Positions 12,160 to 24,952 of a DNA stretch of 64,000 bases are shown here, piece after piece. A program made the translations under genes and the position numbers. The stretch lies in the NCBI GenBank assembly GCA_026214975.1, contig JAOBSW010001167.1:1-64000 (forward strand), written 5' to 3'. The stretch's first letter is position 1. Every line of letters begins with the position of its first letter. Origin of the DNA: Gentiana macrophylla. Taxonomy: Eukaryota > Streptophyta > Magnoliopsida > Gentianales > Gentianaceae. The notes under the pieces were generated by a model, which saw only the letters and a program-made list of their open reading frames with translations, had not been told where the DNA came from and ran no database searches.

Positions 12160-13374
12160 CAGCAGTTTTTCAACCCTAATATCATACCATATCGAATTTT
12201 ACACACAGCAGCCGCAAGAACACCTTATTTTCTGAGGCTTCCATGGCGGTCACCCGAGCCTTGTGCTCGGGTGATCGGGTTAGATTAGGTTTTATTTTTC
12301 GTTTCGTTTTCTTTTCTTGTTCGAATTATGATGAAGGCTTGGAGCTTTCATCCATGGAGCAACCATGGAGACACTGTTTTCGCAGCACTTTAATTTGATT
12401 CATGGATGATTTTGTAAGTTTTAATTATAATTGTTTCGTTTCCTATGTTTATTTGTATCGTGCAATTTTATATCGAAAGATGATTGTATGATTTGATGCT
12501 ACCGTATGGCGGAAGTCGGTGTAGTTTAGATCACCATAGGAAAGATTAGATTTTTAATCTATACATAACGGAAGTTAAGTAGGTTAAATATCTAGGTTTA
12601 CGAGAGGATCACAATTTAATTAATTCGATGCAAGATTATCTTAGATTGGAATTGAGGGATATCACCGTTACCGGAAAGATGAGATTGTTCATGTGTTTAT
12701 TTCATTACGTTGTTCTTGTTCTCTTTCATGTTTTGTATGCTTTATGTTAATCGAATTTAGATAACGGAAGTTAATAGATTCACTAGATTATCGTGAGGGA
12801 GATTGACAATAATTACTCCAACAAACGGAAGTTGAGGGATAATGTTGTTAGGTTAGGATTCAATCCATATCTTTGATTTATATCGATATTAGTTAAGACC
12901 GGAAGGTAAACTAATTAATGGCGTGATAAATCGGAAGAGGAAACGCTTAATTAGAAAAGATAATAATCCAAGATAACTTGTGAATGAATGTGTGTTAATC
13001 TTATTTCCTTCGGTGGGGTGATGGTTGTTGGAAATTGGTTGATCTTGGTTTGTTCATGTTTGTTCAATGATAGTTAGTTTTATTGCTTTCATAGATATAG
13101 TTTTATTTTCTGTTTGTTCGCAATTATCTTTCCTGGCTTTGGACTGACAATCCTCTGTCTAGTTACTTTTCTGTTTTAGTTTAGGTTTAGGTTTAGTTAA
13201 TAAAGAAGAATTAATTAGATTAGATTCAACATCCCTTTTCCCTGTGGATCGACCCTGTACTTACCCTACTGTGCTATCAACTACCCGATATTTGGTCGGT
13301 TAGGAGTTAGTTTGCATGTTAAGTATAGGTTTATAAATTTTCTTTTGTTTTTATGATGCAAAATCCTCCCAACA

Positions 13375-16300
13375 AACGGACACGGGAGCCGAAGGTTATG
13401 GTCAAAATACTAGCTCGGGTCCACTGACCCACCGAATGGGGTCATGCACAAATCCACCGACATCCCCAAGGTAGAAAATGACCGAGAAGTGCACCACTTC
13501 GTTGGCATCGGAAATGGCTTTCCAGAATTGTGAACTGTACGTGGAACGTACACGGGAGCCGAAGGGTATGGCCAAAATACTAGCACGGGTCCACCGAACC
13601 ACCGAATGGGGTCATGCACAAATCCACCGACATCCTCCGGTACCGACGAACCACGAAAATCCCGAGAAGGGTCATGCACAAATCAACCGACATCCCGAGG
13701 TAGAAAATCCCGAGAAGAGCACCACATCGTTGGCATCGGAAATGGCTTTCCGAATGGTGAAGCGCACGAGCGAAATGCATACGGGAGACGAAGGTTATGG
13801 CCAAAATACTAGCACGGGTCCACCGAACCACCGAATGGGGTCATGCACAAATCCACCGACATGCTCGAGGTACCGACGAACCACATAAATTCCCCGAGAA
13901 GCACACCACGTCGTTGGCATCAGAATGGGCTTTCCAGAATGGTGAACTGAACGTGGAACGGACACGGGAGCCGAAGGTTTAGGCCAAAATACTAGCACGG
14001 GTCCACCAAACCACCGAATGGGGTCATGCACAAATCCACCGACATCCCCGAGGTAGAAAATCCCCGAGAAGCACACCACGTCGTTGGCATCGGAAATGGC
14101 TTTCTAGAATGGTGAACTGCACATGGAACGGACACGGGAGCCGAAGGTTATGGCCAAAATACTAGCACGGGTCCACCGAACCACCGAATGGGGTCATGCA
14201 CAAATCCACCGACATCCCCGAGGTACCGACGAACCACATAAAATCCCCAAGAAGCACACCACGTCGTTGGCATCGGAAATGGCTTTCCAGAATGGTGAAC
14301 TGCACATGGAAAGGACACGGGAGCCGAAGGTTATGGCCAAAATACTAGCACGGGTCCACCGAACCGCTGAATGGAGTCATGCACAAATCCACCGACGTAC
14401 CCGAGGTACCGACGAACCACAAAAAATCCCCGAGAAGCACAGCACGTCGTTGGCATCGGAAAGGGCTTTCCAGAATGGTGAACTGAACGTGGAACAGACA
14501 CCGGAGCCAAAGGTTATGGCCAAAATACTAGCACGGGTCCCCCGAACCACCGAATGGGGTCATGCACAAATCCACCGACATCCCTGATGTAGAAAATCCC
14601 CGAGAAGCACACCACGTCGTTGTCATCGGAAAGGGCTTTCCAGAATGGTGAACTGCATGTGGAACTTACACGGGAGCCGAAGGTTATGGCCAAAATACTA
14701 GCACGGGTCCACCGAACCACCGAATGGGGTCATGCACAAATCCACCGACATCCCCGAGGTAGAAAATGCCCGAGAAGTGCACCACGTCGTTGGCACCGGA
14801 AATGGCTTTCCATAATGGTGAACTGTACGTGGAACGTACACGGGAGCCGAAGGTTATGGCCAAAATACTAGCACGTGTGCACCGAACCACCGAATGGGGT
14901 CATGCACAAATCCACCGACATCCCCGAGGTACCGACGAACCACAGAAAATCCACGAGAAGCGCACCACGTCGTTGGCATCAGAAAGGGCTTTCCAGAATG
15001 GTGAACTGCACGTGGAACGGGAACGGGAGCCGAAGGTTATAGCCAAAATACTAGCACGGGTCCACCGAACAACCGAATGGGGTCATGCACAAATCCACCG
15101 ACATCCCCAAGGTAGAAAATGACCGAGAAGTGCACCACGTCGTTGGCATCGGAAATGGCTTTCGAGGTTCAGAATCAGACGTGGAACGCATACGGAGCCC
15201 GAAGGGTATGGCCAAAATACTAGCACGGGTCCACCGAACCACCGAATGGGGTCATGCACAAATCCACCGACATCCTCGAGGTACCGACGAACCACAGAAA
15301 ATCCCCGAGAAGGGGTCATGCACAAATCAACCGACATCCCCGAGGTAGAAAATCCCCGAGAAGAGCACCACATCGTTGGCATCGGAAATGGCTTTCCAAA
15401 ATGGTGAACGGCACGTGGAACAGACACGGGAGACGAAGGTTATGGCCAAAATACTAGCACGGGTCCACCGAACCACCGAATGGGGTCATGCACAAATCCA
15501 CCGACATCCTCGAGGTACCGACGAACCACATAAATTCCCCGAGAAGCACACCACGTCGTTGGCATCAGAATGGGCTTTCCAGAATGGTGAACTGAACGTG
15601 GAACGGACACAGGAGCCGAAGGTTTAGGCCAAAATACTAGCACGGGTCCACCAAACCACCGAATGGGGTCATGCACAAATCCACCGACATCCCCGAGGTA
15701 GAAAATCCCCGAGAAGCACACCACATCGTTGGCATCGGAAATGGCTTTCTAGAATGGTGAACTGCACATGGAACGGACACGGGAGCCGAAGGTTATGGCC
15801 AAAATACTAGCACGGGTCCACCGAACCACCGAATGGAGTCATGCACAAATCCACCGGCGCCCCCAGGTACCGACGAACCACAAAAATCCCGAGAAGCACA
15901 AAGACGTCGTTGGCATCGGAAAGGGCTTTCGAATGGTGAATGAACGTGGGCGGAACCACGGAGCCAAAGGTTATGGCCAAAATACTAGCACGGTTCCCCC
16001 GAACCACCGAATGGGGTCATGCACAAATTCACCGACATCCCCCAGGTACCGACGAACCACAGAAAATCCCCAAGAAGCACACCACGTCGTTGGCATCGGA
16101 AAAGTCTTTCCAGAATGGTGAACTGCACATGGAACGGAAACGGGAGCCGAAGGTTATGGCCAAAATACTAGCACGGGTCCACCGAACCACCGAATGGAGT
16201 CATGCACAAATCCACCGACATCCCCGAGGTAGAAAATGCCCGAGAAGCACAGCACGTCGTTGGCATCGGAAATGGCTTTCCATAATGGTGAACTGTACGT

Positions 16301-18434
16301 GAAACGTACACGGGAGCCGAAGGTTATGGCCAAAATACTAGCATGGGTCCACCGAACCACCGAATGGGGTCATGCACAAATCCACCGACATGCCCGAGGT
16401 ACCGACGAACCACAGAAAATCCCCGAGAAGCACATCACGTCGTTGGCATCAGAAAGGGCTTTCGAATGGTGGGCTGAGCGTGGAACGGACAAGGAGCCGA
16501 AGGTTATGGCCAAAATACTAGCACGGGTCCACCGAACAACCGAATTCGTGGTCATGCACAAATCCACCGACATCCCGAGGTACCGGCGAACCACGAAAAT
16601 CCACGAAGCGCACCACGCCGTTTGTATCGGAAAGGGCTTTCGATGGTGAATTGCACGTGGAACGGACACGGAGCCGAAGGTTATGGCCAAAATACTAGCA
16701 CGGGTCCGAACCACCGAATGGGGTCATGCACAAATCCACCGACATCCCCGAGGTACCGCGAACCACCAAAATCCCCGAGATGCGCACCACGTCGTTGGCA
16801 TCGGAAAGGGCTTTCCAGAATGGTGAACTGAACATGGAACAGACACGGGAGCCAAATGTTATGGCCAAAATACTAGCACGGGTCCCCCGTACCACCGAAT
16901 GGGGTCATGCACAAATCCACCGACATCCGTGAGGTATAAAATCCCCGAGAAGCACACCACGTCGTTGGCATCGGAAAGGGCTTTCATGAATACTGAACTA
17001 CATGTGGAACATACACGGGAGCCGAAGGTTAGGGCAAAAATACTAGAACGGGTCCACCAAACCACCGAATGGGGTCATGCACAAATCCACCGACATCCCC
17101 GAGGTACCGACGAACCAAAGAAAATCCCCGAGAAGCACACCACGTCGTTGGCATCAGAAAGGGCTTTCCTGAATGGTGAACTGCACGTGGAACGGACAAG
17201 GGAGCCGAAGGTTATGCCCAAAATACTAGCACGGGTCCACCGAACAACCGAATGGGTTATTGCACAAATCCACCGACATCCCCGAGGTACCGACGAACCA
17301 CAGAAAATCCCCGAGAAGCAAACCACGTCGTTGGCATCGGAAAGGTCTTTCCAGAATGGTGAACTCCACATGAAACGGACACGGGAGCCGAAGGTTATGG
17401 CCAAAATACTAGCACGGGTCCAACGAACCACCGAATGGAGTCATGCACAAATCCACCGACATCCCCTAGGTAGAAAATCCCCGAGAAGCACACCACTTTG
17501 TTGGCATCGGAAATGGCTTTCCAGAATGGTGAACTGCACGCGGAACGGATACGGGAGCCGAAGGTTATGGCCAAAATACTAGCACGGGTCCACCGAACCA
17601 CCGAATGGGGTCATGCACAAATCCACCGACATCCCCGAGGTACCGACAAGACACAGAAATCTCCGAGAAGCGCACCACGTCGTTGGCATCATAAAGGGCT
17701 TTCCAGAATGGTGAACTGAACGTGGAACAGACACGGGAGCCAAAGGTTATGGCCAAAATACTAGCACGGGTCCCCCGAACCACCGAATGGGGTCATGCAC
17801 AAATCCACCGACATCCCTGAGGTAAAAATACCCGAGAAGCACACCACGTCGTTGGCATCGGAAAGGGCTTTCCAGAATGGTGAACTGCATGTGGAACTTA
17901 AACGGGAGCCGAAGGTTATGGCCAAAATACTAGCACGGGTCCACCGAACCACCGAATGGGGTCATGCACAAATCCACCGACATCCCCGAGGTACCGACGA
18001 ACCATAGAAAATCCCCGAGAAGTGCACCACGTCATTGGCATCGGAAAGGGCTTTCCGGAATGGTGAACTGCATGTGGAACGGACACGGGAGCCGAAGGTT
18101 ATGGCCAAAATACTAGCACGGGTCCACCGAACCACCGAATGGGGTCATGCACAAATCCACCGACATCCCCGAGGTACCGACGAACCACAGAAAATACCCG
18201 AGAAGCACACCACATCATTGGCATCGGAAAGGGCTTTCCAGAATGGTGAACTTCACGTGGAACGGACACGGGAGCCGAAGGTTATGGCCAAAATACTAGC
18301 ACAGGTCCACCGACCCACCGAATGGTGTCATGCACAAATCCACCGACATCCCCGAGGTACCGACGAACCATAGGAAATCCACGAGAAGCGCACCACATCA
18401 TTGGTATCGGAAAGGGATTTCCAGACTGGTGAAC
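13375..18434. repeat. Satellite block 2
   Basis: Continuation of the same array after solo LTR 1, same orientation and monomer types. 13.4-14.0 kb repeats 15.05-15.65 kb with the same chimeric short monomer (near 13650-13705 and 15296-15357). 14.4-18.4 kb parallels 5.3-8.5 kb through rare variants, for example CCATAATGGTGAACTGTACG and CATCCCCTAGGTAG. Several monomers (13640-13790, 15160-15200, 15860-15990, 16450-16690) show clustered small indels at CAG/CTG and CCCCG sites. The block ends at the element 1 target site TGAAC (18430-18434). Confidence 0.95.
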
Positions 18435-19887
18435 TGTTCGGTAAAAACTAGTTTTAAATTTATAATACCGAAACACCCCAAGTATAAGGATCGTAGTATA
18501 GGATGTTAACGGGTCGTCCTAAGGGAGTGGAATGTTTATCGGATCAAGGAACAATTATTCTATCGATTATGTCACAATTATTAACTAAACTAGGGTTTAA
18601 ACTAAATATGAACAAAGTAAAACGACGATGAAGCAGAACTTCGATGAATAGTAAATTGGAAAAAATTAACAATTAACAACTAGAATTTAAAACAACTAAC
18701 TTAGCAATCAACGATTTATACTAATGATTCGATTTATCAAGTAATTAAAACAACGGCAAGGCAACGGGAATCCACCAATCAACCAACCCAACCCCAACTA
18801 GACGGCAAGCTAAAGATATAATTTTTAGTAACGATCAATCACGAATTCGATTAAATTTCTCTAAGCGAATTCTAGGGTTTCGTTTTCTTTTTCAAGTAAA
18901 ACAAAACGACATACAAAACACGATCACGAGATTATTTCTAATACTCCTACTCAACTAACTATGATCAATCTCTTGAAACATAATCAATCGCATCAATTGA
19001 AAAAGGTCACAACTTGAACAATATTTTCATATAAATTCAAAGCGTAAAAGATGGTTTCATCGATCTCTCGATTCGAATAAAACGTAAACGATAAAAAACA
19101 ATATCCAATTGATAAAAAACTATAACTTTACTCACTAAACATGTAGCAAAAATCTCTCTAGTTGGTGTTGATGTTGGTCGGTTTCATCCGTTGTCCCACC
19201 GCGAATTGCTTAGCCAACAATCATATTGGTGATCATGATTGTTGGGATGGAAGAAATCATCTTCTTTTTAGGTTTGGAAATTGCGGCTGATAGGGTTTTG
19301 AATGAATGAATAATGCGTATTATATGATATATCGTCTCTGCTCGAATGCTGCTGTTTATATAGAGGCTGTAACCGACTTAGGACGGATCTAAAAGATAAA
19401 TACGCGAAAATCTGCTGACCGACCGAATGACGCCACTCGGTCGATCGAATGACATGGCTCGGTCGACCGAGCCACTTTCTCGCACGTTTTAAATGTTTTT
19501 TCCGTCGACTTGTTCCCATTGCATCTCGCCGCTACCGATGTCGATTCCTTTTGATTTATCTCTCAATTAATACTCCGATTTTCTTCCTTATTCTCTTTAT
19601 TCTTCCATAAATCTGATTGATTCGGATTTATCTCTTTAAAAATCATCTTTTCCATCAACAATGTGTATCTACAATATAGGAAAAACATACCAAAGCGTAA
19701 CGATATTCCAAAATAATATAAAATCACAATTTAAGCACATAATTCGTTACGTTTTGCAATTTAACTATTGAAAACATCATTTGCTCAATATTTCAATATA
19801 AATCTCGATTTCTATGAAAAACATAAGAATATGGGGGAAATTGATATAAAATATATCATAAAAAACACTACAAATCGACCCTAAACA
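18435..19887 (-). mobile_element. Element 1 3' LTR
   Basis: Starts TGTTCGGTAAAAACTAG and ends CGACCCTAAACA in plus coordinates. It carries the palindrome GGCTCGGTCGACCGAGCC at 19456-19473 and a TATATAAA box on the minus strand at 19355-19362. Compared with its 5' partner it has TCG or CG where the partner has CTG in the 19480-19550 stretch. Confidence 0.93.
19456..19473. promoter_or_regulatory. 18-bp perfect palindrome in element 1 LTR
   Basis: GGCTCGGTCGACCGAGCC is its own reverse complement. A degenerate second copy (ACTCGGTCGATCGAAT) is adjacent. The partner LTR has the same palindrome at 25970-25987 and a cleaner neighbour (CTCGGTCGACCGAA). It lies about 95 bp upstream of the minus-strand TATA box, so a promoter/enhancer role is plausible. 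Confidence 0.55.
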
Positions 19888-19900
19888 ACACCCCCACACT
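19888..19900 (-). other. Element 1 polypurine tract
   Basis: The minus strand reads AGTGTGGGGGTGT immediately before the 3' LTR, the expected position of the plus-strand DNA primer. The same AAGTGTGGGGG core occurs in elements 2 and 3. Confidence 0.8.
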
Positions 19901-20120
19901 TAAACTTTTGCTCGTCCTCGAGTAAAACAAAACATAAACCAAGCTCGAGACAAATAAACATCCATACAAATATGAAGTATATTCAATAACTTAGAAGTTC
20001 ACCCGTGTAGTGTGTGCATAGCCATAATAAACTTCCACTAAGTTCCACAATTTGAAAGTTATTCAAACCAAAACTAGCCCGGTTTCCCATCTAAGTTAGA
20101 AATATTCAAAAATTATAACA
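19901..20120 (-). other. Element 1 3' noncoding tract
   Basis: Non-coding; similar to 31521-31700 of element 2 (TTCAATAACTTAGAAGTTCACC shared in part; GTGTGTGCATAGCCAT). Only the LTR-proximal part of the roughly 1-kb tract seen in elements 2 and 3 remains. The upstream part, integrase and most of RNase H were deleted together, with the junction near 20120. Confidence 0.65.
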
Positions 20121-20125
20121 GGCAC

Positions 20126-21324
20126 TTTATAGTAAATCGGCTGAACTTTTGTCAATTTCGCCTCTAGAATCGCGCCATGCTGCGTAGTTAGAGGCATCGC
20201 ACATTAATTCAAAGGTTGAGTCCAATGGGCGCGATTAAAATGGGGGCACCTGGTTAGCTTATCCTTTAAGCTATTAAAAGCTTTCTTACACCCATCATCA
20301 AACAAGAACTCCACTTCCTCTTTCAAAGAGTTGGATAACGGCTTTGCTATCGTCGAAAAATCTTTAATGAAACGCCGATAGAAGCCCACATGTCCTAGAA
20401 ATCCTCGTACCTCCTTCACTGCCTTCTTGGTACGACATTCTCTCAATGGCTTCTACTTTAGCTTTATCCACTGAATACCATCACCTGGACACCTTGTGTC
20501 CCAAAACAATCCTTCTTCGACTAGAAAATGGCACTTTTCCCGCTTAAGCACCAGATTTTTCTCAACACAACGTTGGAGTACCATATCTAGATTCTTTAGG
20601 ATTTCATCAAAGTCGCCGCCATAGATCGAAAAGTCATCCATGAAGACCTCCATGCACTTTGCTCTCCACAAGTCCATCAAAATGGCCAACATGCACCGTT
20701 GAAAGGTCGCGGGTGCATTGCATAAGCCGAATGGCATTCTGCGAAAAGCAAAAGTGCAGATGGGACAGGTAAAAGTTGTCTTCTCTTGGTCATTAGTGGT
20801 CGATGGCTATCTGGAAATAACCGAATATCCATCAAGGAAACAATAATACTTATGACCACTCGGTCTTTCTAGAAGTTGGTCAATGAAGGCGTGGGGAAAT
20901 GATCCTTAGCGGTGACTTCATTTAACTCTGCGATAATCAATGCAAACTCTATAGCTTGACCACAAGGCGTAAGGCAACTTCTTCCCTTTTTTCGCTCTTC
21001 TCTCCACAAGAATGCCTCCTTCTTTTGCACAACTTGAGTAGGATCGACCCACTCACTATCGGCGATGGCGTAGATAATCCCCATGTCAAGCCATTTGATG
21101 ATCTCCTTTTGACAACCTCCTGCATGTGCGGATTCAGCCTCCTTTGAGGTTGTCTGACCTTTTTCGCTCCTTCCTCCGTTCGGATCTTATGCATGCACAC
21201 GTCTGGGCTGATTCCTCTGATATCGCCCACCTGCCATCCGAACGCGAGGATATGTTTCTCCAACACTTTAATTAATTCTGCTTCTTGTTCCGGCTCGAGT
21301 TTAGATGAGATGATCAAGGGCAAC
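20126..21324 (-). pseudogene. Element 1 reverse transcriptase and RNase H start
   Basis: Minus strand. The RT N-terminal segment PLIISSKLEPEQEAEL...FGWQVGDIRGISPDVCMHK lies at 21324-21150, then the RT palm with MPFGLCNAPATFQRCM near 20690-20735 and the catalytic EVFMDDFSIYG near 20620-20655. The thumb/connection region VRGFLGHVGFYRRFIKDF follows near 20330-20420. RNase H begins as FELMCDASNYAA near 20170-20215 and then runs into unrelated sequence near 20126. Frameshifts separate the blocks. The FMDD motif and the block order fit the Athila clade of Ty3/gypsy. With RNase H cut and integrase absent it is non-functional. Confidence 0.88.
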
Positions 21325-21406
21325 TTATCACCGTCCTTAAGGAAGATGTATTTTAGGTCTTCATGGAAGTGGTTTCAACTCTAAGTCGGCAGGTGGTTGC
21401 TCTATA

Positions 21407-22815
21407 CTAGATTTTAAGGGACCACCTTTTCCTTGTGAGCTTGGACCGGTTGGTGAAAAACACCTCATCTTCCTGAGGTGTTACCCCAGAAAGGTATTGA
21501 ATGACATCATCTAGAGGAATCCTCCTGTCAGCTTCCATTTGTTCTTTCTTATGCTTAACCATCTTCTTAAGTTCTTCTTCTTCAAGCTCTTCTGCAAGCC
21601 GCTCCCAATCATCCAACTCCCAATGAGTAGTTTCTTTCCAGAATTCTATTTCGTCCCAACTACCCATTAAAACTTCCTCCTCTGCGAGGTTAAAGTCTGC
21701 ACTGGTTGAGCTCCTTCAAATCATTCTTGCTCATCCCCTGGAATATCCAGATTTTCCGTTCACTCATAGGCTCGTGATCGCAAGTTGTTGAGACAACTCT
21801 ACTGATGATTCTTGCCTGCTCGTGAATTATAACATCCAGGATCCTATCTCCGTGAGCTCTTCATCGTGGTCGAATTCATCCCCATAGATTGCTTCAATGA
21901 ATGAGATCTCTCGGCTCAAGCTTCCATGAGACTTTTTCCTTGCTCGAGGGTAATGGAAGTATCCCCTACTTTCGCAGAGTGATTTGGCGAGTTGGGAAGT
22001 CAATGGTGGAGGCGAAGTGTTTAAGAAAGGCCGCCCGAATCGTGGGCATCTCCTTGTCGATCGGGTAATCCAAGATGACCCGATCGATTGGAAAAACTAG
22101 ATGTTTAACGTGAATAAGGACGTTGTTAACACAACCGGTGCTAAACGGCTAGTTCGGTCCACTAAGCGAAGAGAGACGGGACGCTCTTTAGCCTTTTGTC
22201 CAGCCCGAGACTCTCTGCACGCTCAATGGCATTACATTAACAGAGGCCCTCAATCGCATAAGACATTGTGGAACGTGTGGCCTTCAATCGCACAGGAGAT
22301 TGAAGGTCGTCCGGGTCACCTCGCTGATTGCAACGCTCTGTGAAACCGTTGAACACTCTTCTCTTAGCACTTCCTCTCGCCATTTCCTTGAGCTTCTTTT
22401 TGCTTCCACAGGCATCCTTAAGATACTTACAGCACTTAGGCATCTCAGTTAATACCTCAGCAAGGTGGCATAGTCACCATAGTATCTCTAAGCATCTTCC
22501 TCACTCCGTCATACTGTTTGTCGAGTTTAGGGTATTCTCTCTTTTCTTTGCCGGATAGGGAAGGGTTTTCGAATGATTAATCATAGGTTGACTTTTAATG
22601 GCTTCATCCTCCTTATCCTTCCATCTGACAAACTTCTCAGTTTTCTTTTTAGTCAGGGGTTCAGCTACCTGACTTCCCTTCTCAGCATCCTCATCACTAT
22701 CCCCCGAAAAATCATCATCACTCAGCTCTTCCTCACTGTTACCTTCTTTGGAATTTAATTTCTGATTGCCCCTCCACGAACTTATGGCGTCGGGAGGGGC
22801 TACTGCTTCCGACAT
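21407..22815 (-). pseudogene. Element 1 gag-pol linker and protease region
   Basis: Minus strand. An acidic segment with EELSDDDFSGDSDEDAEKG and SKTLPYPAKKRE is at 22500-22815. MPKCCKYLKDACGSKKKLKE is near 22385-22443, the segment that precedes the retropepsin in Athila elements. A highly charged stretch (WERLAEELEEEELKKMVKHK) is at 21407-21667. I could not find an intact D-S/T-G protease motif. Frames are broken throughout, so this is a degraded part of the polyprotein; protease assignment is by position. Confidence 0.6.
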
Positions 22816-23039
22816 CTTTTCGGTCCATTGTCTTACCGCTTCGAGGGTGTTGCATTCAACTCCTCATCTCCATACTCCCATTGAGGTGTGATGGCGGTGC
22901 AAGCATTGATATCCGCCTTAGGGTTTTTATCTGTATAACTCGGCGGTCTTCCTTGAGGTGCGCTTGCTTGTTGATCACCATCGACCAATCTGTCTCTCCA
23001 TTGTCTTTTGACCGGTGGCTAGTGTTTTCACCATGTCAA

Positions 23040-24364
23040 CTAGCTCATCGAATTTCTTCTCGAGAGACGTAGGTGGGCTGTTGATTTTTGCGTTTGGGCC
23101 CGATTACCTTGGGGTCTTGGGTTATTGGATGCACCAGGCGGTGTATAATAACTATTCGCGGATTTCCGAAAAGTTGCGGTTTTGAGTTTGACTCGATTGA
23201 CCGAATTTTGACCGCCTCTCGAAAGGTTGATTTCGGTTCTCCATGGCTTGTACTTCCCATTCATCGTATTCCGACTTGTATGCCCGAGTAATTCACATCT
23301 GCTGGCCCTTCTTGTCGCTTCATTTGCATGTTGGCAAGTTGCTTGTTCATCATTTCCATTTGAGCAACAAGCGCTTTGTCTCTCGAGTCACTTGAAGCGA
23401 CCTCTTTTTGCTTCCGCTAACACGGGTCTTCTTTTGAGTTGCCCACATGTTATTCTTAGCTATCGTTTTCGCTACCCCTATAGGCGGCATCATCTCCTCC
23501 TCCTAAAAACGATCCATGAGCTGTGGAATCCAAGTAATCTCTATTGGGTTGCGTAACACACCGATAGAATAATTCTAGAAGCTCATGTCGAGTATATCCA
23601 TGGTTAGGGCATTTCTCATTAATGATTCAACCTCTCCCAAGCCTTTCCCACACTCTCCCTTCTAGTTGCTCGAAAGTGGCTATATCTCTTTTTCGTTCCA
23701 TTATCGCTCCAGGTGAAACGAATTTGAGCAAAGGCTCTTTTAACATCGGCCCGATTATGAAGAGAGTGATGGGGTAGGGACTTAAACCATCGGTTTGCTT
23801 CACCCCTTAAAGCAAACGGAAAAGTTTCAATTTAACAACTTCGTAGGAACGCCAGGTAGTGACTCGCTTCATGATTTGCACAAAAGTAGACAAGAAGTCA
23901 TGTGGGTCTTCTTCGCAAAGAGTGCCATGGAATGAACTATTTTGGACCATCCCCACAACTCCATTCTTTAAATCAAAATGCATTCCTCCCATCTCCGGAG
24001 GCCGAATTGGTCTATGCCCTTCCAAGAAGTCTTGATCAAGATATGGCGCATAAGGGTCTTTTTGCAAGACAATACCGCAATTACCGGGGTTTATTCTTTA
24101 TTGTTGATGAACATTCCGAGGTTGTTGTTGCATCTATTTGGTTCATCCAGGCTTTGCTTTATTCTTTGGTTCTCGCAACATTTGCATCGTAATTTGGTTT
24201 AACTGAAATTTGGATCTTGGTTATTATTCCCTTGGTTCTCCGGTTCGTCATCGCTAGAACCGTGTTCGCCATCTTGTCGAACTTTGAAATAATCTTCTTT
24301 TGACAATGTCTCGCTCAGGTTCGGGGTTAAAGATAAGATTTCCCTTCTTACTCCTGGTTTGCAT
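23040..24364 (-). pseudogene. Element 1 gag remnant
   Basis: The start is placed at the minus-strand ATG ending at 24364, giving MQTRSKKGNLIFNPEPERD, which parallels the element 2 Gag start MQTRSHKGPLIYSPDPER at 40952. Inside are PIRPPEMGGMHFDLKNGVVG and a capsid stretch (SFHGTLCEEDPHDFLSTFVQ) at 23807-24067, followed in another frame by a LKLFPFALRGEA-type capsid segment near 23770-23825. Asn/Gln-rich residues lie towards 23040. I saw no CCHC knuckle. Several frameshifts; not translatable as one protein. Confidence 0.75.
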
Positions 24365-24930
24365 AAACCAGAGAAGCAGAACAGGAAGAAATCAACCTTA
24401 GGGTTGATGAGAGAGGAATGTAAAGATGATTAGAGGGTAGGTTAGAAAGAGAGAAGAGAGAGAGACTGAAAAGTGAAATTTTCAGAGACTGAACTGGCGT
24501 TCAGTGTAAGTGGACGCTAGTTCAGAGAGGATTCAGGAAGTGAACGCTAGTTCAGAGGGTTTTTATTATTTTTTTTTATTTTTTTATTATTGTTCAAAGC
24601 TAGAAAAGATGAAGAAACAGAAACAGGAAAAGAAACCTACCTACGAAAAAGCTAAAATAGGAAAAACACTAAGACGGGGAAAAAAATGTGTTGAAATCTT
24701 CTAGGGCTAAAATGGACGGGAAAACAGTGGATTTTGACCTCGAAAACGCACTGAACAGCCTACGGCTGTTCACCACGTCGTCGGCGTCGGAACGAGCTTT
24801 CCGAATTGGGGTCCTGCGTTCCAAACGGACACTCGAGCCGAAAGTTACGGCCAAAATACTACTGCGTGCTAAAAACGATCCCTTTGACACGTAAAAGCGC
24901 CCCATGAAGAATCCGACAACCGTTACCGAC
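24365..24930 (-). other. Element 1 untranslated leader
   Basis: Non-coding stretch between primer site and gag. It holds three short GRAC-N4-GTTC-like repeats (GAACTGGCGTTCAG at 24491-24504, GGACGCTAGTTCAG at 24512-24525, GAACGCTAGTTCAG at 24542-24555), a T-rich tract, and the segment homologous to the satellite monomer at 24771-24870. Confidence 0.75.
24771..24870. repeat. Satellite-homologous segment in Athila leader (element 1)
   Basis: In plus coordinates it runs from CACCACGTCGTCGGCGTCGG through GAGCCGAAAGTTACGGCC to AAAATACTA. The satellite monomer has CACCACGTCGTTGGCATCGG, GAGCCGAAGGTTATGGCC and AAAATACTA in the same order, orientation and spacing. By eye about 71 of 91 aligned positions agree; the least conserved part is the central 30 bases. 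The element 2 leader has the corresponding segment at 41187-41255. Confidence 0.88.
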
Positions 24931-24947
24931 TCCCGGCAACGGCGCCA
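24931..24947 (-). promoter_or_regulatory. Primer binding site (tRNA-Asp type), element 1
   Basis: Plus-strand TCCCGGCAACGGCGCCA matches the 3' end of plant tRNA-Asp including CCA, so the minus-strand RNA pairs with it. It lies 5 bases from the 5' LTR edge at 24953. This tRNA choice is typical of Athila/Tat elements. Confidence 0.9.
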
Positions 24948-24952
24948 AAACT

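Larger units (their letters stand above)
11592..13374 (+). mobile_element. Solo LTR (Athila-like family 3), TSD AACGG
   Basis: A 1783-bp sequence starting TGTTAAGGGTGATTTTATA and ending CCTCCCAACA, flanked by AACGG at 11587-11591 and 13375-13379, with satellite on both sides. There are no internal coding sequences, so it is a solo LTR left by LTR-LTR recombination. Its first 280 or so bases resemble the minus-strand start of the element 1 LTR. It contains two GRACGGGCGTCC motifs (12085-12096, 12105-12116) and a TATA box at 12151. A near-identical solo LTR is nested in element 2 at 32318-34120. Confidence 0.92.

Noticed and set aside
13640..13705. A different satellite family at the short irregular monomers
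   Set aside because: They can be derived from the standard monomer by one internal deletion and small indels; the same junction recurs at 15.3 and 29.35 kb.
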